64,000 nucleotides of DNA from Chryseobacterium sp. RU37D (GTDB lineage: Bacteria; Bacteroidota; Bacteroidia; Flavobacteriales; Weeksellaceae), in contig NZ_FTMM01000018.1 of the NCBI RefSeq assembly GCF_900156075.1, forward strand, positions 1 to 64,000. The letters are read 5' to 3'. The notes beneath the pieces are model-generated. The model was given only the letters and a program-made list of their open reading frames with translations. It did not search any database and was not told the DNA's origin. This document shows, in pieces, positions 17,165 through 26,394 of the stretch (position 1 is the stretch's first letter; every line of letters starts with the position of its first letter). The position numbers and the translations under genes were made by a program.

Positions 17165-18010
17165 TTACCAATCTCTTTTTCTCAAAACCCAATAAGATCC
17201 TAAAATAAAAATCCCGCACCATACCAAACACGCAATCAGATTTTCTGTAGGATAATGGAATTCGTATTTTAAACCCATCATTTTGGCCATATTCAGCCTT
17301 ATCATTGGATTGGGAATTAGTCTTGACATACTTTCCAAGGGTAAATAATCCGTATAGAAAATACTGTTTTTAATAGCTTCCATTTGCTGTGCCCCTTTCA
17401 AGCCGCCTATTTTCTGGTACATTTCAATCTTATTTACAATATTTTCAGCGATCCAATACACAAAAAAGGCAAGGAAAACAAACATGGATTTTCTCAATAC
17501 AACAGAAAGAAATAAGAGAAAACAGAAGAAAGTAAATAATTTCACAAAATAATTTCCGATAAAGAAAATCTCCTCAAACACTTTTTCAGAGTTCGTTGTG
17601 GCAGAATAGGTATAGCCTAGAAACATCGTAATTGCAAAAACAATAATGGTGGAAATAACAGTGAAAACCGTAATGGTCCATAGCTTACAAAGAATAAATT
17701 CTTTTCTGCTCAATCCGTCAATAATGTTTTGCTTAAACATTCTGTTGCTGAATTCCTGCGAAATGGAAAAAACAATGATTAATCCTAAGAATATTTTCAA
17801 TAAAGCAACTATCCATGTCGTAAAATTCCATATTTCAGGGAAATTATACATTCCCTGTTCTTTCAGGTTGATCGGACTTCCAAAAAGGTTCATATCAAAC
17901 AACCCGATGCAAAGAAAAGCAATAAGGATCGCAAAATAAAGAGCGGTAAAAATCTTGAATGGTCTATAATTCAGATTTTTATAATATTCTAGTTTTAATA
18001 ATTTTATCAT
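17165..18010 (-). CDS. ABC-2 type transporter permease
   Basis: This 281-residue membrane protein has about six hydrophobic helices, including the first around residues 20-38 and the last just before the terminal VLRKRDW. The sequence RMFKQNIIDGLSRKEFILCK between helices 2 and 3 is typical of ABC-2 exporter permeases. It starts two bases after the stop of its ATP-binding partner, so the two form one exporter. Substrate is unknown; no biosynthetic or resistance gene adjoins it. Confidence 0.85.
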   Translation of the reverse strand: MIKLLKLEYYKNLNYRPFKIFTALYFAILIAFLCIGLFDMNLFGSPINLKEQGMYNFPEIWNFTTWIVALLKIFLGLIIVFSISQEFSNRMFKQNIIDGLSRKEFILCKLWTITVFTVISTIIVFAITMFLGYTYSATTNSEKVFEEIFFIGNYFVKLFTFFCFLLFLSVVLRKSMFVFLAFFVYWIAENIVNKIEMYQKIGGLKGAQQMEAIKNSIFYTDYLPLESMSRLIPNPMIRLNMAKMMGLKYEFHYPTENLIACLVWCGIFILGSYWVLRKRDW

Positions 18011-18012
18011 AG

Positions 18013-18915
18013 TTACTTTGTATTTTTTACAAGTTCAAGGAATTGAGATTCAAGAGACAGTTTTTTTCTTACCAGATGTGATAAAAAAATACCTTTTTCA
18101 GTAAGCTTCTGATTTAAAGTTGATGCCGAGATGGATGTATCATCCTTTATCTGGGCTTTCAGGAGGTCACCATCCTGATTCACCGCTGAAAACCATTGCA
18201 ATTCATTCAAAGTATTCAAGAGCAAGGTATTGTTGTCGGCTTTCAATTCAAAATAACCGTTATTGGCTGTCATTTCATCCACCCTTCCACAATAAATGGA
18301 GTTTCCTTCTTTTAAAACAATTACATGGCTGCATATTTTTTCTATTTCATCTAAAAGATGACTTGCAATAATGATGGTAATGCCCTGTTTTGCAATATTG
18401 CTGATGATCTCCCTGATCTGGATAATTCCCTCAGGATCAAGCCCGTTGGTAGGTTCATCAAGAATTAAAACTTCAGGGTTGTTCAGCATGGCAGAAGCAA
18501 TAGCAAGACGCTGTTTCATCCCAAGTGAATAGGTTTTAAAGGTATCTTTTTTCCTTTCCAGAAGGCCGACTGTTTTTAAAACTTCGTCAATTCTGGATGA
18601 TGGTGCTCCCTTAATTTCCGCAACAATTTTCAGGTTGGTTTCTGCACTCAGATAAGGATAAAAATTTGGCTGTTCGATAATTGCCCCGATTTTTTTCAGT
18701 GTTTCAGAATCGGTACCTTCTTTCCCAAACCAGGACCATTCTCCCTGTGTAGGATTAATGGTTGAAAGAAGCATCCCAAAGGTTGTGGATTTCCCGCTTC
18801 CGTTTGGTCCTAAAAGCCCATAAACATTACCTTTTTCTACATCAAAAGAAATGTTGTTTACAACGATTCTCTTAAATTTTTTAGTCAAATTCTTTACTGA
18901 CAAAATTTTTTCCAT
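18013..18915 (-). CDS. ABC transporter ATP-binding protein
   Basis: This 300-residue ATPase powers the adjacent permease. All nucleotide-binding motifs are intact: Walker A LLGPNGSGKSTT near residue 34, signature YSLGMKQRLAIASAM near 128, Walker B VLILDEPTNGLDP near 150, and the H-loop IIIASHLLDE. The 80-residue C-terminal extension is common in ABC-2 exporter ATPases (CcmA-like). It is the first gene of the leftward pair and is divergent from the AAA ATPase. Confidence 0.92.
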   Translation of the reverse strand: MEKILSVKNLTKKFKRIVVNNISFDVEKGNVYGLLGPNGSGKSTTFGMLLSTINPTQGEWSWFGKEGTDSETLKKIGAIIEQPNFYPYLSAETNLKIVAEIKGAPSSRIDEVLKTVGLLERKKDTFKTYSLGMKQRLAIASAMLNNPEVLILDEPTNGLDPEGIIQIREIISNIAKQGITIIIASHLLDEIEKICSHVIVLKEGNSIYCGRVDEMTANNGYFELKADNNTLLLNTLNELQWFSAVNQDGDLLKAQIKDDTSISASTLNQKLTEKGIFLSHLVRKKLSLESQFLELVKNTK

Positions 18916-19005
18916 GTAAATTGTTTTACATAGTAGTAGTCTATATAAACGATATATTGTTACAAATTATATCCTACATCAATAAAGTTTAAGATTTAAA
19001 AATGC

Positions 19006-19013
19006 TAAATTTG
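19006..19013 (+). promoter_or_regulatory. candidate -7 element TAAATTTG for the AAA ATPase gene
   Basis: TAAATTTG ends 19 nt before the ATG at 19033. No strong -33 match is present. Confidence 0.4.
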
Positions 19014-19032
19014 GTAGAATTAATCGATAATT

Positions 19033-20394
19033 ATGAAGCTAATCGAATTGGCGAAAGAACTCAATGTTTCCGCCGAAGCCATAAAACAGTTTATCCAGGA
19101 TTTTGAGCTGGAATTGGTAGAATGCATCAGTACAAATTTTGAAGTAAAAAAAGATTTTGAAAAATTTGCCCGCGAAAATATCGATTTTTTAAGGCTTTAC
19201 GAAAAAGATCTTGACAAAACCAAAACGGTAGAACAGATCGCAGAAACCATCAATCAGCCCAAAGAAAAAGTAGTTGAAGCTATTAAAGAATCAGATCCTA
19301 ATATTTTTGATAACGGATTTTTCAAATCATCTATCTCAAGCTACGGGATTGATAATAAGTTAGGCGGGAACTACCAGTTTGTCTATGATTATTTCGGACA
19401 TAAAACAAGCCTTCAAAAAAGGGATTTCATAGGGTACAGAGATTTGTTTTTCTATATTTCAAGTGTTTTGGAGCCGTTTTTAAATCCTCAGCAGATTAAA
19501 GACTGGGGGATCAATAAGCCGGCAGGAATTATTTTGTACGGACCTCCCGGAAGTGGAAAAATTTTCTGGGCCAATAAAATTGCAGAAATTATTGGTTATC
19601 AGTTTAAAGAAGTTAAAAAATATTATATGGGGACTTCATTTGTGGATGGAAATGAGACCAATTTTAATGATTTTCTGTTAACCATAATGAAAGAGGATAA
19701 GGTGCTGATGTTCCTTGATGATTTTGATGAGATCATGATGGCAAGAAAAGCTGAAACCAACGTCGCTTCGTGTAACCTTGAAACCCAGGAATTAATTCTT
19801 CATTACATCGGGAAATTCGAGCAGGAAGACCTTCTGATGATCGGTTCTGCAAAATCTGTAGCAGAAATTGATGAAGAAATCCTGGCTCCGGGAAGATTTG
19901 ATGTGATGATCCCTGTTTTCCCACCCAACCACGAGGAAAGATCAGAGATTATCCTGTATGCAATGACCAAAAACCTTGAAAAAGACTCCTTTTTATTTAA
20001 AATTTTAAGAAACAATAAAGCAGATAAAGTTCCTTTCTGGCACGAGGTTTCTTCTCAGATGAAGGCTTTCAGCAATACCATGCTGATTGATTTTACCCAA
20101 AGCTTAAAGAAGAGGATTAAAAATCAGTATCAAAGAACAAAAAATGAAAAACTTAGCATTGATCAAAACCTTTTGAACCGTGCGCTAAGGGACGCTGCCG
20201 GAAAACTTACCGAAGAATACCTGGATCAGAATGCCAATTTCCTGCGAGATGTCATTATCAATAATTTTGACCAGTTTCAATACAGGGTTCAGAGCCTCAA
20301 GGCAGAACTCGATGCTTATAAGGTAGTGGAAGAACCAAGAAGGGCTATTGGTTTTCATCACAATGGTGAGGGTGAAGATGATTCTATAGGATAA
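19033..20394 (+). CDS. AAA family ATPase with N-terminal helical domain
   Basis: This 453-residue cytoplasmic protein starts with an IF2-N-like or HTH-like helical segment (MKLIELAKELNVSAEAIK). A single AAA module follows: Walker A GPPGSGKI (170-177), Walker B VLMFLDDFDE (224-233), a sensor-1 strand LLMIGSAKS and the second-region-of-homology motif APGRFD with Arg288 as a likely arginine finger. The residue after the Walker A Lys is Ile177, not the usual Thr/Ser that ligates Mg2+, which may weaken ATP hydrolysis. It stands alone between an ABC exporter and a TRIC-like gene. Partners and substrate are unknown. Confidence 0.8.
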   Translation: MKLIELAKELNVSAEAIKQFIQDFELELVECISTNFEVKKDFEKFARENIDFLRLYEKDLDKTKTVEQIAETINQPKEKVVEAIKESDPNIFDNGFFKSSISSYGIDNKLGGNYQFVYDYFGHKTSLQKRDFIGYRDLFFYISSVLEPFLNPQQIKDWGINKPAGIILYGPPGSGKIFWANKIAEIIGYQFKEVKKYYMGTSFVDGNETNFNDFLLTIMKEDKVLMFLDDFDEIMMARKAETNVASCNLETQELILHYIGKFEQEDLLMIGSAKSVAEIDEEILAPGRFDVMIPVFPPNHEERSEIILYAMTKNLEKDSFLFKILRNNKADKVPFWHEVSSQMKAFSNTMLIDFTQSLKKRIKNQYQRTKNEKLSIDQNLLNRALRDAAGKLTEEYLDQNANFLRDVIINNFDQFQYRVQSLKAELDAYKVVEEPRRAIGFHHNGEGEDDSIG

Positions 20395-20539
20395 TTTAAA
20401 TTTTATATTAAAAAATACAGAATTATATTCTTTGTTTTTTAGCTTAAATAAGTAATAATAATAGCTTTGAAAAATAATCCATTCATTGTTATGGAAAGAA
20501 TGTAAAAAAGTACACATTTGAGCTTTAAAATACGGACGT

Positions 20540-21193
20540 ATGTTTCAGGCAAGCTTAAACGGAAGCTATATGCTTCCTGCTTTTTTCGATCTTTTTGCTG
20601 TTTTTCTTTTTGCATTTTCCGGATCGATAAAGGCCATTGACAGAGGATATGATTTTGTAGGGGTTTATATTGTAGCGATGGTTACAAGCACGGGAGGCAG
20701 CCTCATAAGGGATACCCTTCTTCAGAGTGGGGTTCCAGCTCCTTTGCTCGATTATAAATATCTTTTATGTATTTTTTTAGCAGGAAGCTTTGCTATGGTT
20801 TTGTACAGGCAGAGCCGGCATCTTACGATTTTAATTAATATTATTGATGCTGTTTCTTTAGGTATGTATGCTGTTTTTGGAACTCAGAAAGCTATTTCCT
20901 TGGGTTTAAGTATATTTTCAGCGTTTATCCTTGGGTTTATTAATGCTGTTGGCGGAGGTTTACTCAGAGATATTTTAATGAAAGAAGAGTCTCATTTTTT
21001 CAAGCCTGGACAATACTATGCAGTAAATTCTATTGCAGCCATTACAGTTTTCCTGCTTTTAGGAGTCTGGGTTGGTCTTCATGCAGAAGTAGCTGCTATT
21101 ATTTCTATTATTTTTTCAACGCTTCTTCGATATTTTGCCGTAAGGTATAATCTGCAGACAAAAGCTGTTAAAAACTGGAAGTTAAATAGATAA
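20540..21193 (+). CDS. TRIC-type (UPF0126/YicG-like) cation channel family protein
   Basis: This 217-residue membrane protein has about seven helices in two homologous halves, each with a Gly-rich turn followed by LRD or IRD: STGGSLIRDTLL in the first and VGGGLLRDILM in the second. This is the signature of the bacterial TRIC/UPF0126 family, trimeric potassium-type cation channels. The start at 20540 leaves a short hydrophilic N-terminus before helix 1. It is a single rightward gene. Confidence 0.88.
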   Translation: MFQASLNGSYMLPAFFDLFAVFLFAFSGSIKAIDRGYDFVGVYIVAMVTSTGGSLIRDTLLQSGVPAPLLDYKYLLCIFLAGSFAMVLYRQSRHLTILINIIDAVSLGMYAVFGTQKAISLGLSIFSAFILGFINAVGGGLLRDILMKEESHFFKPGQYYAVNSIAAITVFLLLGVWVGLHAEVAAIISIIFSTLLRYFAVRYNLQTKAVKNWKLNR

Positions 21194-21283
21194 TACATGG
21201 AGATATAAGCAATTGCTTTTTTCTAATACATAAATAAAAAGCTTCTTCAAAGCCATACAGTCTATGGTTATCAACAAATATCG

Positions 21284-21291
21284 TATTTTTG
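21284..21291 (+). promoter_or_regulatory. candidate -7 element TATTTTTG for prfB
   Basis: TATTTTTG ends 16 nt before the GTG start at 21308, giving a short leader of about 10 nt. Confidence 0.4.
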
Positions 21292-21307
21292 CAAAAAATA
21301 AACATTC

Positions 21308-22420
21308 GTGATTAACAACGACCAGATAAAAGAAATTCAATCAAGAATTGAAGACCTTCATAAATATCTTCAAATCGACAAAAAAAAGGTAGAAATTGCC
21401 AATGATGATGAAAAAACTGCGGCTCCGGAATTTTGGGATAACCCGAAAGAGGCGGAGGTGTTTCTGAAACAGCTTCGTTCCAAGAAAAAATGGGTGGAGG
21501 CTTATGATGAGATCAGCACTCAGTTTGAAGATCTTCAGGTCTTGACAGAATTTGCAAGAGAAGATCCTGATTCTGAGAAAGAGCTAGATGAAACCTTTCC
21601 TCAATTAGTCGAAAAAATTGAAGATCTTGAATTTAAAAATATGCTTTCCAATGAAGGCGATGAGCTTTCTGCGGTTCTACAGATTACAGCCGGGGCAGGA
21701 GGTACGGAAAGCTGCGACTGGGCTTCCATGCTGATGAGAATGTATACCATGTGGGCAGAAAAGCAGGGGTATAAAATCCGTGAGCTGAATTTTCAGGCTG
21801 GTGATGTTACAGGAGTAAAAACCGTGACGTTGGAAATTGAAGGCGAATTTGCCTTCGGGTATCTGAGAGGGGAAAACGGGGTGCACAGACTGGTAAGGAT
21901 TTCGCCTTTCGATTCCAATGCCAAACGCCATACAAGCTTTGTTTCCGTATATGTTTATCCTTTGGTAGATGATACAATTGAAATTAATATTAACCCTGCG
22001 GATATTAGCTTTGAAACAATGAGAGCTTCCGGAGCGGGAGGCCAGAATGTAAACAAAGTTGAGACGGCGGTTCGTCTTCGCCATGCTCCTACAGGCATTA
22101 TTATTGAAAATTCAGAATCACGTTCACAGCTTCAGAATAAGGAAAAAGCGATGCAGCTCCTTCGTTCACGGCTTTATGAAATGGAATTGGAAGAACGGAT
22201 GAAAGCCCGAAACGAGATCGAAGCCAATAAAATGAAAATAGAGTGGGGAAGCCAGATCAGAAATTACGTGATGCATCCTTACAAACTGGTAAAAGATGTA
22301 CGTTCAGGTTATGAAACTTCCGATGTGGATTCTGTAATGAACGGAAATATCACACCATTTCTGAAAGCGTTTCTGATGGCGGATGGGACGGCGGCTTCAG
22401 ATGCCGATTTAGACTTATAA
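21308..22420 (+). CDS. prfB: peptide chain release factor 2
   Basis: RF2 recognises UAA and UGA stop codons and releases the finished protein. The 370-residue product has the SPF anticodon-like tripeptide (199-201) and the catalytic GGQ loop (244-246). Translation must begin at the GTG at 21308, since an in-frame TAA lies at 21299 and no earlier ATG exists. The usual programmed +1 frameshift site is absent: where E. coli has a UGA after the CUU of ...GYL, this gene reads TATCTTCAAATC (residues 20-23). Autoregulation by frameshifting is therefore not available here. Confidence 0.97.
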   Translation: MINNDQIKEIQSRIEDLHKYLQIDKKKVEIANDDEKTAAPEFWDNPKEAEVFLKQLRSKKKWVEAYDEISTQFEDLQVLTEFAREDPDSEKELDETFPQLVEKIEDLEFKNMLSNEGDELSAVLQITAGAGGTESCDWASMLMRMYTMWAEKQGYKIRELNFQAGDVTGVKTVTLEIEGEFAFGYLRGENGVHRLVRISPFDSNAKRHTSFVSVYVYPLVDDTIEININPADISFETMRASGAGGQNVNKVETAVRLRHAPTGIIIENSESRSQLQNKEKAMQLLRSRLYEMELEERMKARNEIEANKMKIEWGSQIRNYVMHPYKLVKDVRSGYETSDVDSVMNGNITPFLKAFLMADGTAASDADLDL

Positions 22421-22480
22421 ATCATCTTTTAAATTTAGTTAAAATCTTATAATATATTTCCGTTTGACGTTTATTAGTAC

Positions 22481-22488
22481 TATTTTTG
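22481..22488 (+). promoter_or_regulatory. candidate -7 element TATTTTTG for the DedA gene
   Basis: TATTTTTG ends 16 nt before the ATG at 22505. TTTG at 22463-22466 is a possible -33 element but the 14-nt spacer is short. Confidence 0.35.
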
Positions 22489-22504
22489 TTACTTATCAAA
22501 ACGT

Positions 22505-23209
22505 ATGGAAGATTTCAATAGTTGGAAAGATTTATTAAATCCGGAGTTTTATATAAAACTTGGAGGATTTTGGCTTATTTTATTTATCATTTTTGCTGAA
22601 ACCGGGCTTTTTGTAGGTTTTTTTTTACCAGGAGACTCGCTGCTTTTTGTTTCGGGAATTTATGCTGTTGATATCATCAAAGAGACTTTTGGCTCCACCG
22701 GAAGCGACTTTCTCGATACGTTTATTCTGGCATCGGCTGTTGCCCTTGCTGCAATTATCGGTAATGAAGTAGGATATTATTTCGGAAGAAAAACGGGTTC
22801 TGCTTTATATAAAAAACAGGATACGGTTCTTTTTAAGAAGAAATACCTTTACCAGGCACATGATTTTTTTGAGAAAAATGGAGCTTTGGCGATTATTATG
22901 GCAAGATTTTTACCGGTGGTGAGAACTTTTACACCTATTGTTGCCGGTATTGTAAAGATGGATAAAAAAGATTTTCTCAGGGATAACATCATTGGAGCCG
23001 TTTTATGGTCATTCTTATTAATCTTTGCGGGGCATTATTTAGATAAGCTATTTATCGAACAATTCGGGATCGATCTAAAGAAAAAACTTGAATTAATCAT
23101 TATTGTTATTGTTTTAGTAACAACTTTGCCTGTGATCATTAAATTTTTGTTTGGAAAAAAACAAGACTTCTCAAAATATGAAAATCATAATTTTGACGAC
23201 GAAGAATAA
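22505..23209 (+). CDS. DedA/SNARE-associated family membrane protein
   Basis: This 234-residue inner-membrane protein of the DedA (VTT) family is thought to act as a lipid flippase or in proton-dependent membrane homeostasis. Family motifs are GFFLPGDSLLFVSG near residue 39 and the hallmark ARFLPVVRTFTPIVAG near residue 137, where the Arg residues are essential in E. coli homologues. About five hydrophobic segments are visible, and the tail is acidic. It is a single gene ended by a terminator. Confidence 0.9.
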   Translation: MEDFNSWKDLLNPEFYIKLGGFWLILFIIFAETGLFVGFFLPGDSLLFVSGIYAVDIIKETFGSTGSDFLDTFILASAVALAAIIGNEVGYYFGRKTGSALYKKQDTVLFKKKYLYQAHDFFEKNGALAIIMARFLPVVRTFTPIVAGIVKMDKKDFLRDNIIGAVLWSFLLIFAGHYLDKLFIEQFGIDLKKKLELIIIVIVLVTTLPVIIKFLFGKKQDFSKYENHNFDDEE

Positions 23210-23236
23210 TTAGAATTAATTAAATGAACTATATAA

Positions 23237-23270
23237 AATAGCCTGCTCTGTAGAGTGGGTTATTTTTTTA
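23237..23270 (+). terminator. terminator of the DedA gene
   Basis: A 12-bp stem with G-T pairs (23237-23248 with 23253-23264) and a TGTA loop is followed by T residues. Confidence 0.65.
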
Positions 23271-23307
23271 GAAATCATTCCGGCTTAGTTATTACAATTA
23301 CTGATAC

Positions 23308-24177
23308 CTAATCTTGAATCCATTCCAGGATATTGGGATAAATAATGCTATCCCTTTTTCTTTTGCTGAAAAATCTGGGTGCATGGCCTGTATTTTTCAT
23401 AAAAACCAATTTATGCGCAATATTTTTCGATTTTAAAGCCGAATCCAGAGCCAAACCCTGACGTTGGCTGACCAAAATATCCTGATCTCCCTGAAAGATA
23501 AGGGTGGGAATATTAGAAATATTGGCGATTGGGCTTGCTTTTATAAACTCTTTAGATAAATTTTTACGTTGAAATTTCTCTCCTACCACTTTCTGAATCG
23601 TTGGCGATGAGTATTTTGAATAAAAAGAACGCAGATATTCTGGTGAATAAAAGTCTGTCGGAGCGCTAAGTGATATAATTTTTTTAACCTGGTCCGGGTT
23701 TTGATAGCCATACAGCAATGCCAGATGACCTCCTGCACTTTCTCCCAGCAGGATATAATTATCCGGCAGGAGTTCAGCCTTCTCAGCCAAAGAATTAAAT
23801 TTTATAATGGCTGATCTGATGTCTTCCAGCTGTTCCCTGTAAGTGATTTTTTTTGATTTTGAAACCAGCCTGTAATTCATATTAATACTCGGAATATTAT
23901 TCTTAAAAAGCATTTTCTGAATCTGGATCATGTGTTCTTTCCGGCCGTATTTCCAGGCGCCGCCGTGAACAATCAACACAACCGGAGAATTTTCAGGGTA
24001 GCTGGAAGGCAGGAAAACATCCATTTTCTGTCGCTTGTGTTCACCGTATTTCAGATTGTAAATTTTCTGATCATTATGAGTTCCCACCCAAACCCGGAAT
24101 TTTAAATTGCAGGAATTTAAAACAAAGCCAATGATCCCTAAAACAAATAAATGGTATTTAAGAATCAGCTTTTTCAT
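23308..24177 (-). CDS. alpha/beta hydrolase (esterase/lipase-like) lipoprotein
   Basis: This 289-residue protein has a lipoprotein signal ending FVLNSC (Cys23). The hydrolase core shows the oxyanion-hole motif VHGGAW, the nucleophile in GESAGGH, a likely acid in FQGDQDILV and the His in NTGHAPRFF. HGGxW with GxSAGG places it with the BD-FAE/hormone-sensitive-lipase type esterases. It may remove acetyl or feruloyl esters from polysaccharides, but the substrate is not shown. It is transcribed leftward, convergent with DedA and divergent from DUF808. Confidence 0.82.
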   Translation of the reverse strand: MKKLILKYHLFVLGIIGFVLNSCNLKFRVWVGTHNDQKIYNLKYGEHKRQKMDVFLPSSYPENSPVVLIVHGGAWKYGRKEHMIQIQKMLFKNNIPSINMNYRLVSKSKKITYREQLEDIRSAIIKFNSLAEKAELLPDNYILLGESAGGHLALLYGYQNPDQVKKIISLSAPTDFYSPEYLRSFYSKYSSPTIQKVVGEKFQRKNLSKEFIKASPIANISNIPTLIFQGDQDILVSQRQGLALDSALKSKNIAHKLVFMKNTGHAPRFFSKRKRDSIIYPNILEWIQD

Positions 24178-24366
24178 GGAATAAAAATACAGAAATTTTA
24201 AATTTAATATTTAAGTTTTAAGATGATTTTGTACAGTTATTTTAAATCTGTCCGTCAACCTTCGCAGTGGATGGATATGTATTTATTTTAAAATATAATT
24301 CCCGAATTTTGTTGAATTAATTTAAATAAAGCCAGTTCAGTCATATTAATAATCGAATTAAATAAT

Positions 24367-24374
24367 TATTTTTG
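24367..24374 (+). promoter_or_regulatory. candidate -7 element TATTTTTG for the DUF808 gene
   Basis: TATTTTTG lies 33 nt upstream of the ATG at 24408 in the divergent intergenic region. Confidence 0.4.
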
Positions 24375-24407
24375 CTCTTTAACTATTATTAAAAAAATAT
24401 TAGATCT

Positions 24408-25307
24408 ATGGCGTCCGGTTTTTTTGCAATTTTGGATGATATCGCAGCTTTAATGGATGACGTTGCCGTTACAAGTAAAATAGCCACCCAGAAAACGGCA
24501 GGTATTCTGGGCGACGATCTGGCTGTAAATGCTGAAAAGGCTACCGGCTTCCTTTCTTCCCGGGAACTTCCGGTTTTATGGGCTATCACAAAAGGTTCTT
24601 TTATCAATAAACTGATCATTCTGCCTGTTGTATTTTTACTCAACTGGCTGTATGCTCCTGCCATTAATTATATCTTGATTCTTGGAGGCTTATACCTTGC
24701 TTTTGAAGGAGTCGAAAAGATTATAGAATTTCTTTTTCACCGCGATAAGGAAGGTCATGAGGTGGTAGAAGAAATAGTGGAAGACGAAAAAAGCGATGAA
24801 GAAATAGAAAAGGCAAAGGTAAAATCGGCAATTACAACAGATTTTATTTTATCCATTGAGATTGTGATTATTGCTTTAGGAACGGTTTTGGAAGAAAACC
24901 ATCCTTTCATTACACAGATCTTAGTGACAAGTTTGGTTGCCTTTATTGCCACGGTAGGAGTTTATGGAATTGTTGCCCTGATTGTAAGAATGGATGATGC
25001 AGGATTTAAATTAATTAAAAAGAGTAATAATAAAGGATTTTTTGGAAAGTTGGGGAATATATTGGTAAAAGCATTGCCCATTGTTATAAAAGCTTTGGGG
25101 ATTATCGGAACAATTGCTCTGATTATGGTAGCAGGAGGTATTTTTGCACACAGAGTAGAATTCCTTCATCATATTTTACCTTCCTGGTCTTCCAATGAGT
25201 TCCTGACTATTTTGAAAGAGATCATTCTTGGACTTGTGGGAGGACTAGGGACTGTTTTATTTTTTACCATAGGAAAAGGGGTTGTTACTTTGGTGAAAAA
25301 AAAATAA
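24408..25307 (+). CDS. DUF808 (YedI-like) membrane protein
   Basis: This 299-residue multi-pass membrane protein opens with the conserved MASGFFAILDDIAALMDDVA and continues with KTAGILGDDLAVNAEKA, which define the DUF808 family. An acidic loop near residues 110-145 (EVVEEIVEDEKSDEE) separates two sets of membrane helices; about five further hydrophobic segments follow. No transport substrate or activity is established for the family. It is a single gene. Confidence 0.88.
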   Translation: MASGFFAILDDIAALMDDVAVTSKIATQKTAGILGDDLAVNAEKATGFLSSRELPVLWAITKGSFINKLIILPVVFLLNWLYAPAINYILILGGLYLAFEGVEKIIEFLFHRDKEGHEVVEEIVEDEKSDEEIEKAKVKSAITTDFILSIEIVIIALGTVLEENHPFITQILVTSLVAFIATVGVYGIVALIVRMDDAGFKLIKKSNNKGFFGKLGNILVKALPIVIKALGIIGTIALIMVAGGIFAHRVEFLHHILPSWSSNEFLTILKEIILGLVGGLGTVLFFTIGKGVVTLVKKK

Positions 25308-25424
25308 TATTGTTTTATAATATTATCTATATTCGTTAAATCAATATTATTGTAATTAATATTTTAAAATTATTGTGATGAAAAATAATGCACTGAAAAT
25401 AATACCCGGTAAAACTTTCTGATC

Positions 25425-26336
25425 ATGAGAAATTTATCAATTGATATACTCAAGATTGTACTTGCTTTTTTTGTGGTTTTTTTACATATGCATCTTCTGA
25501 AATATTCTTATCCCACCCTATGCTATCTAACGGTTAATGGACTTTTCAGAATTGCGGTACCCGTTTTTCTTATTATAACAGGATATTATTTTTATTATAT
25601 AGATAACTCGATAAAATTGAAGAAATGGGCAATCAGAACATTTCTGCTTTATACTATCTGGACAATAATTTACATACCTTTTTGGAGGGATAATAAGGTT
25701 TTCCCTTATTTGGTATTTGGATATTATCATCTTTGGTATTTGATCGGGACCTTCTTATCGGGTCTTGTTTTATATTTTTTAAGAAAAAAGTCTGCGAAAA
25801 CATTGATATTGCTGAGTGTTATTTTCTTTAGTTTAGGGTATATGATCCAGCTTTTAGGATGTTTGCATTATTTCAAAGGAAAGTTGGATCTTACGCTTAA
25901 TTCTTTCCCTTATTACAGAAATTTTTTATTCGCCTGCTTTCCGTTCCTTACGATCGGATTCCTAATTCAAAAACTAAACATCCGGATCATGAAAAAGAAT
26001 TCCTATCTGCTCGTAATGAGTTCTACACTTTTAGTAATTCTGGAGGCATATTTTAATTATAAATTTATTAGCGCTGAAGCAGATATAGATCTCCTATTTT
26101 CTTTATTAATAGCCTGTCCGATATTGTTTTTGTTTTGTAAAAATATCACAATTAAAACAGATTCTAAGATTTTAGCGAGCTTATCAACAGCTATTTATCT
26201 GGTGCATCCTTTATTGATGGGATATATACTCAGGTTAAATATCCCTTCTTTTAAAACAATAATATTTATTGCTATTTTAATTGGTGTAAGTTTGGCTTTA
26301 GTTTTTGTTAATAAAAAAGTGAAGTATTTACTTTGA
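25425..26336 (+). CDS. acyltransferase family 3 membrane protein
   Basis: This 303-residue integral membrane protein has about ten hydrophobic helices. Its N-terminus (MRNLSIDILKIVLAFFVVF, then HMH with His21) matches the acyltransferase-3 family, in which this His is catalytic and transfers acyl groups to carbohydrates or lipids. Length is at the short end for the family. No surface-polysaccharide cluster is next to it, so the acceptor is unknown. A shared terminator separates it from dnaJ. Confidence 0.8.
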   Translation: MRNLSIDILKIVLAFFVVFLHMHLLKYSYPTLCYLTVNGLFRIAVPVFLIITGYYFYYIDNSIKLKKWAIRTFLLYTIWTIIYIPFWRDNKVFPYLVFGYYHLWYLIGTFLSGLVLYFLRKKSAKTLILLSVIFFSLGYMIQLLGCLHYFKGKLDLTLNSFPYYRNFLFACFPFLTIGFLIQKLNIRIMKKNSYLLVMSSTLLVILEAYFNYKFISAEADIDLLFSLLIACPILFLFCKNITIKTDSKILASLSTAIYLVHPLLMGYILRLNIPSFKTIIFIAILIGVSLALVFVNKKVKYLL

Positions 26337-26357
26337 TCAATTAGCTTTAATTAAATA

Positions 26358-26387
26358 AAAAGAGACTTAATAATTTTAAGCCTCTTT
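26358..26387. terminator. bidirectional terminator between acyltransferase and dnaJ
   Basis: The stem AAAAGAG-A-CTTAA pairs with TTAAG-C-CTCTTT, with a single internal mismatch and a 5-nt AT loop. A/T runs on both sides suit both converging genes. Confidence 0.65.
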
Positions 26388-26394
26388 AAATATT

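Noticed and set aside
21308..21400. Programmed frameshift in prfB
   Set aside because: There is no in-frame stop in the region corresponding to the E. coli site.
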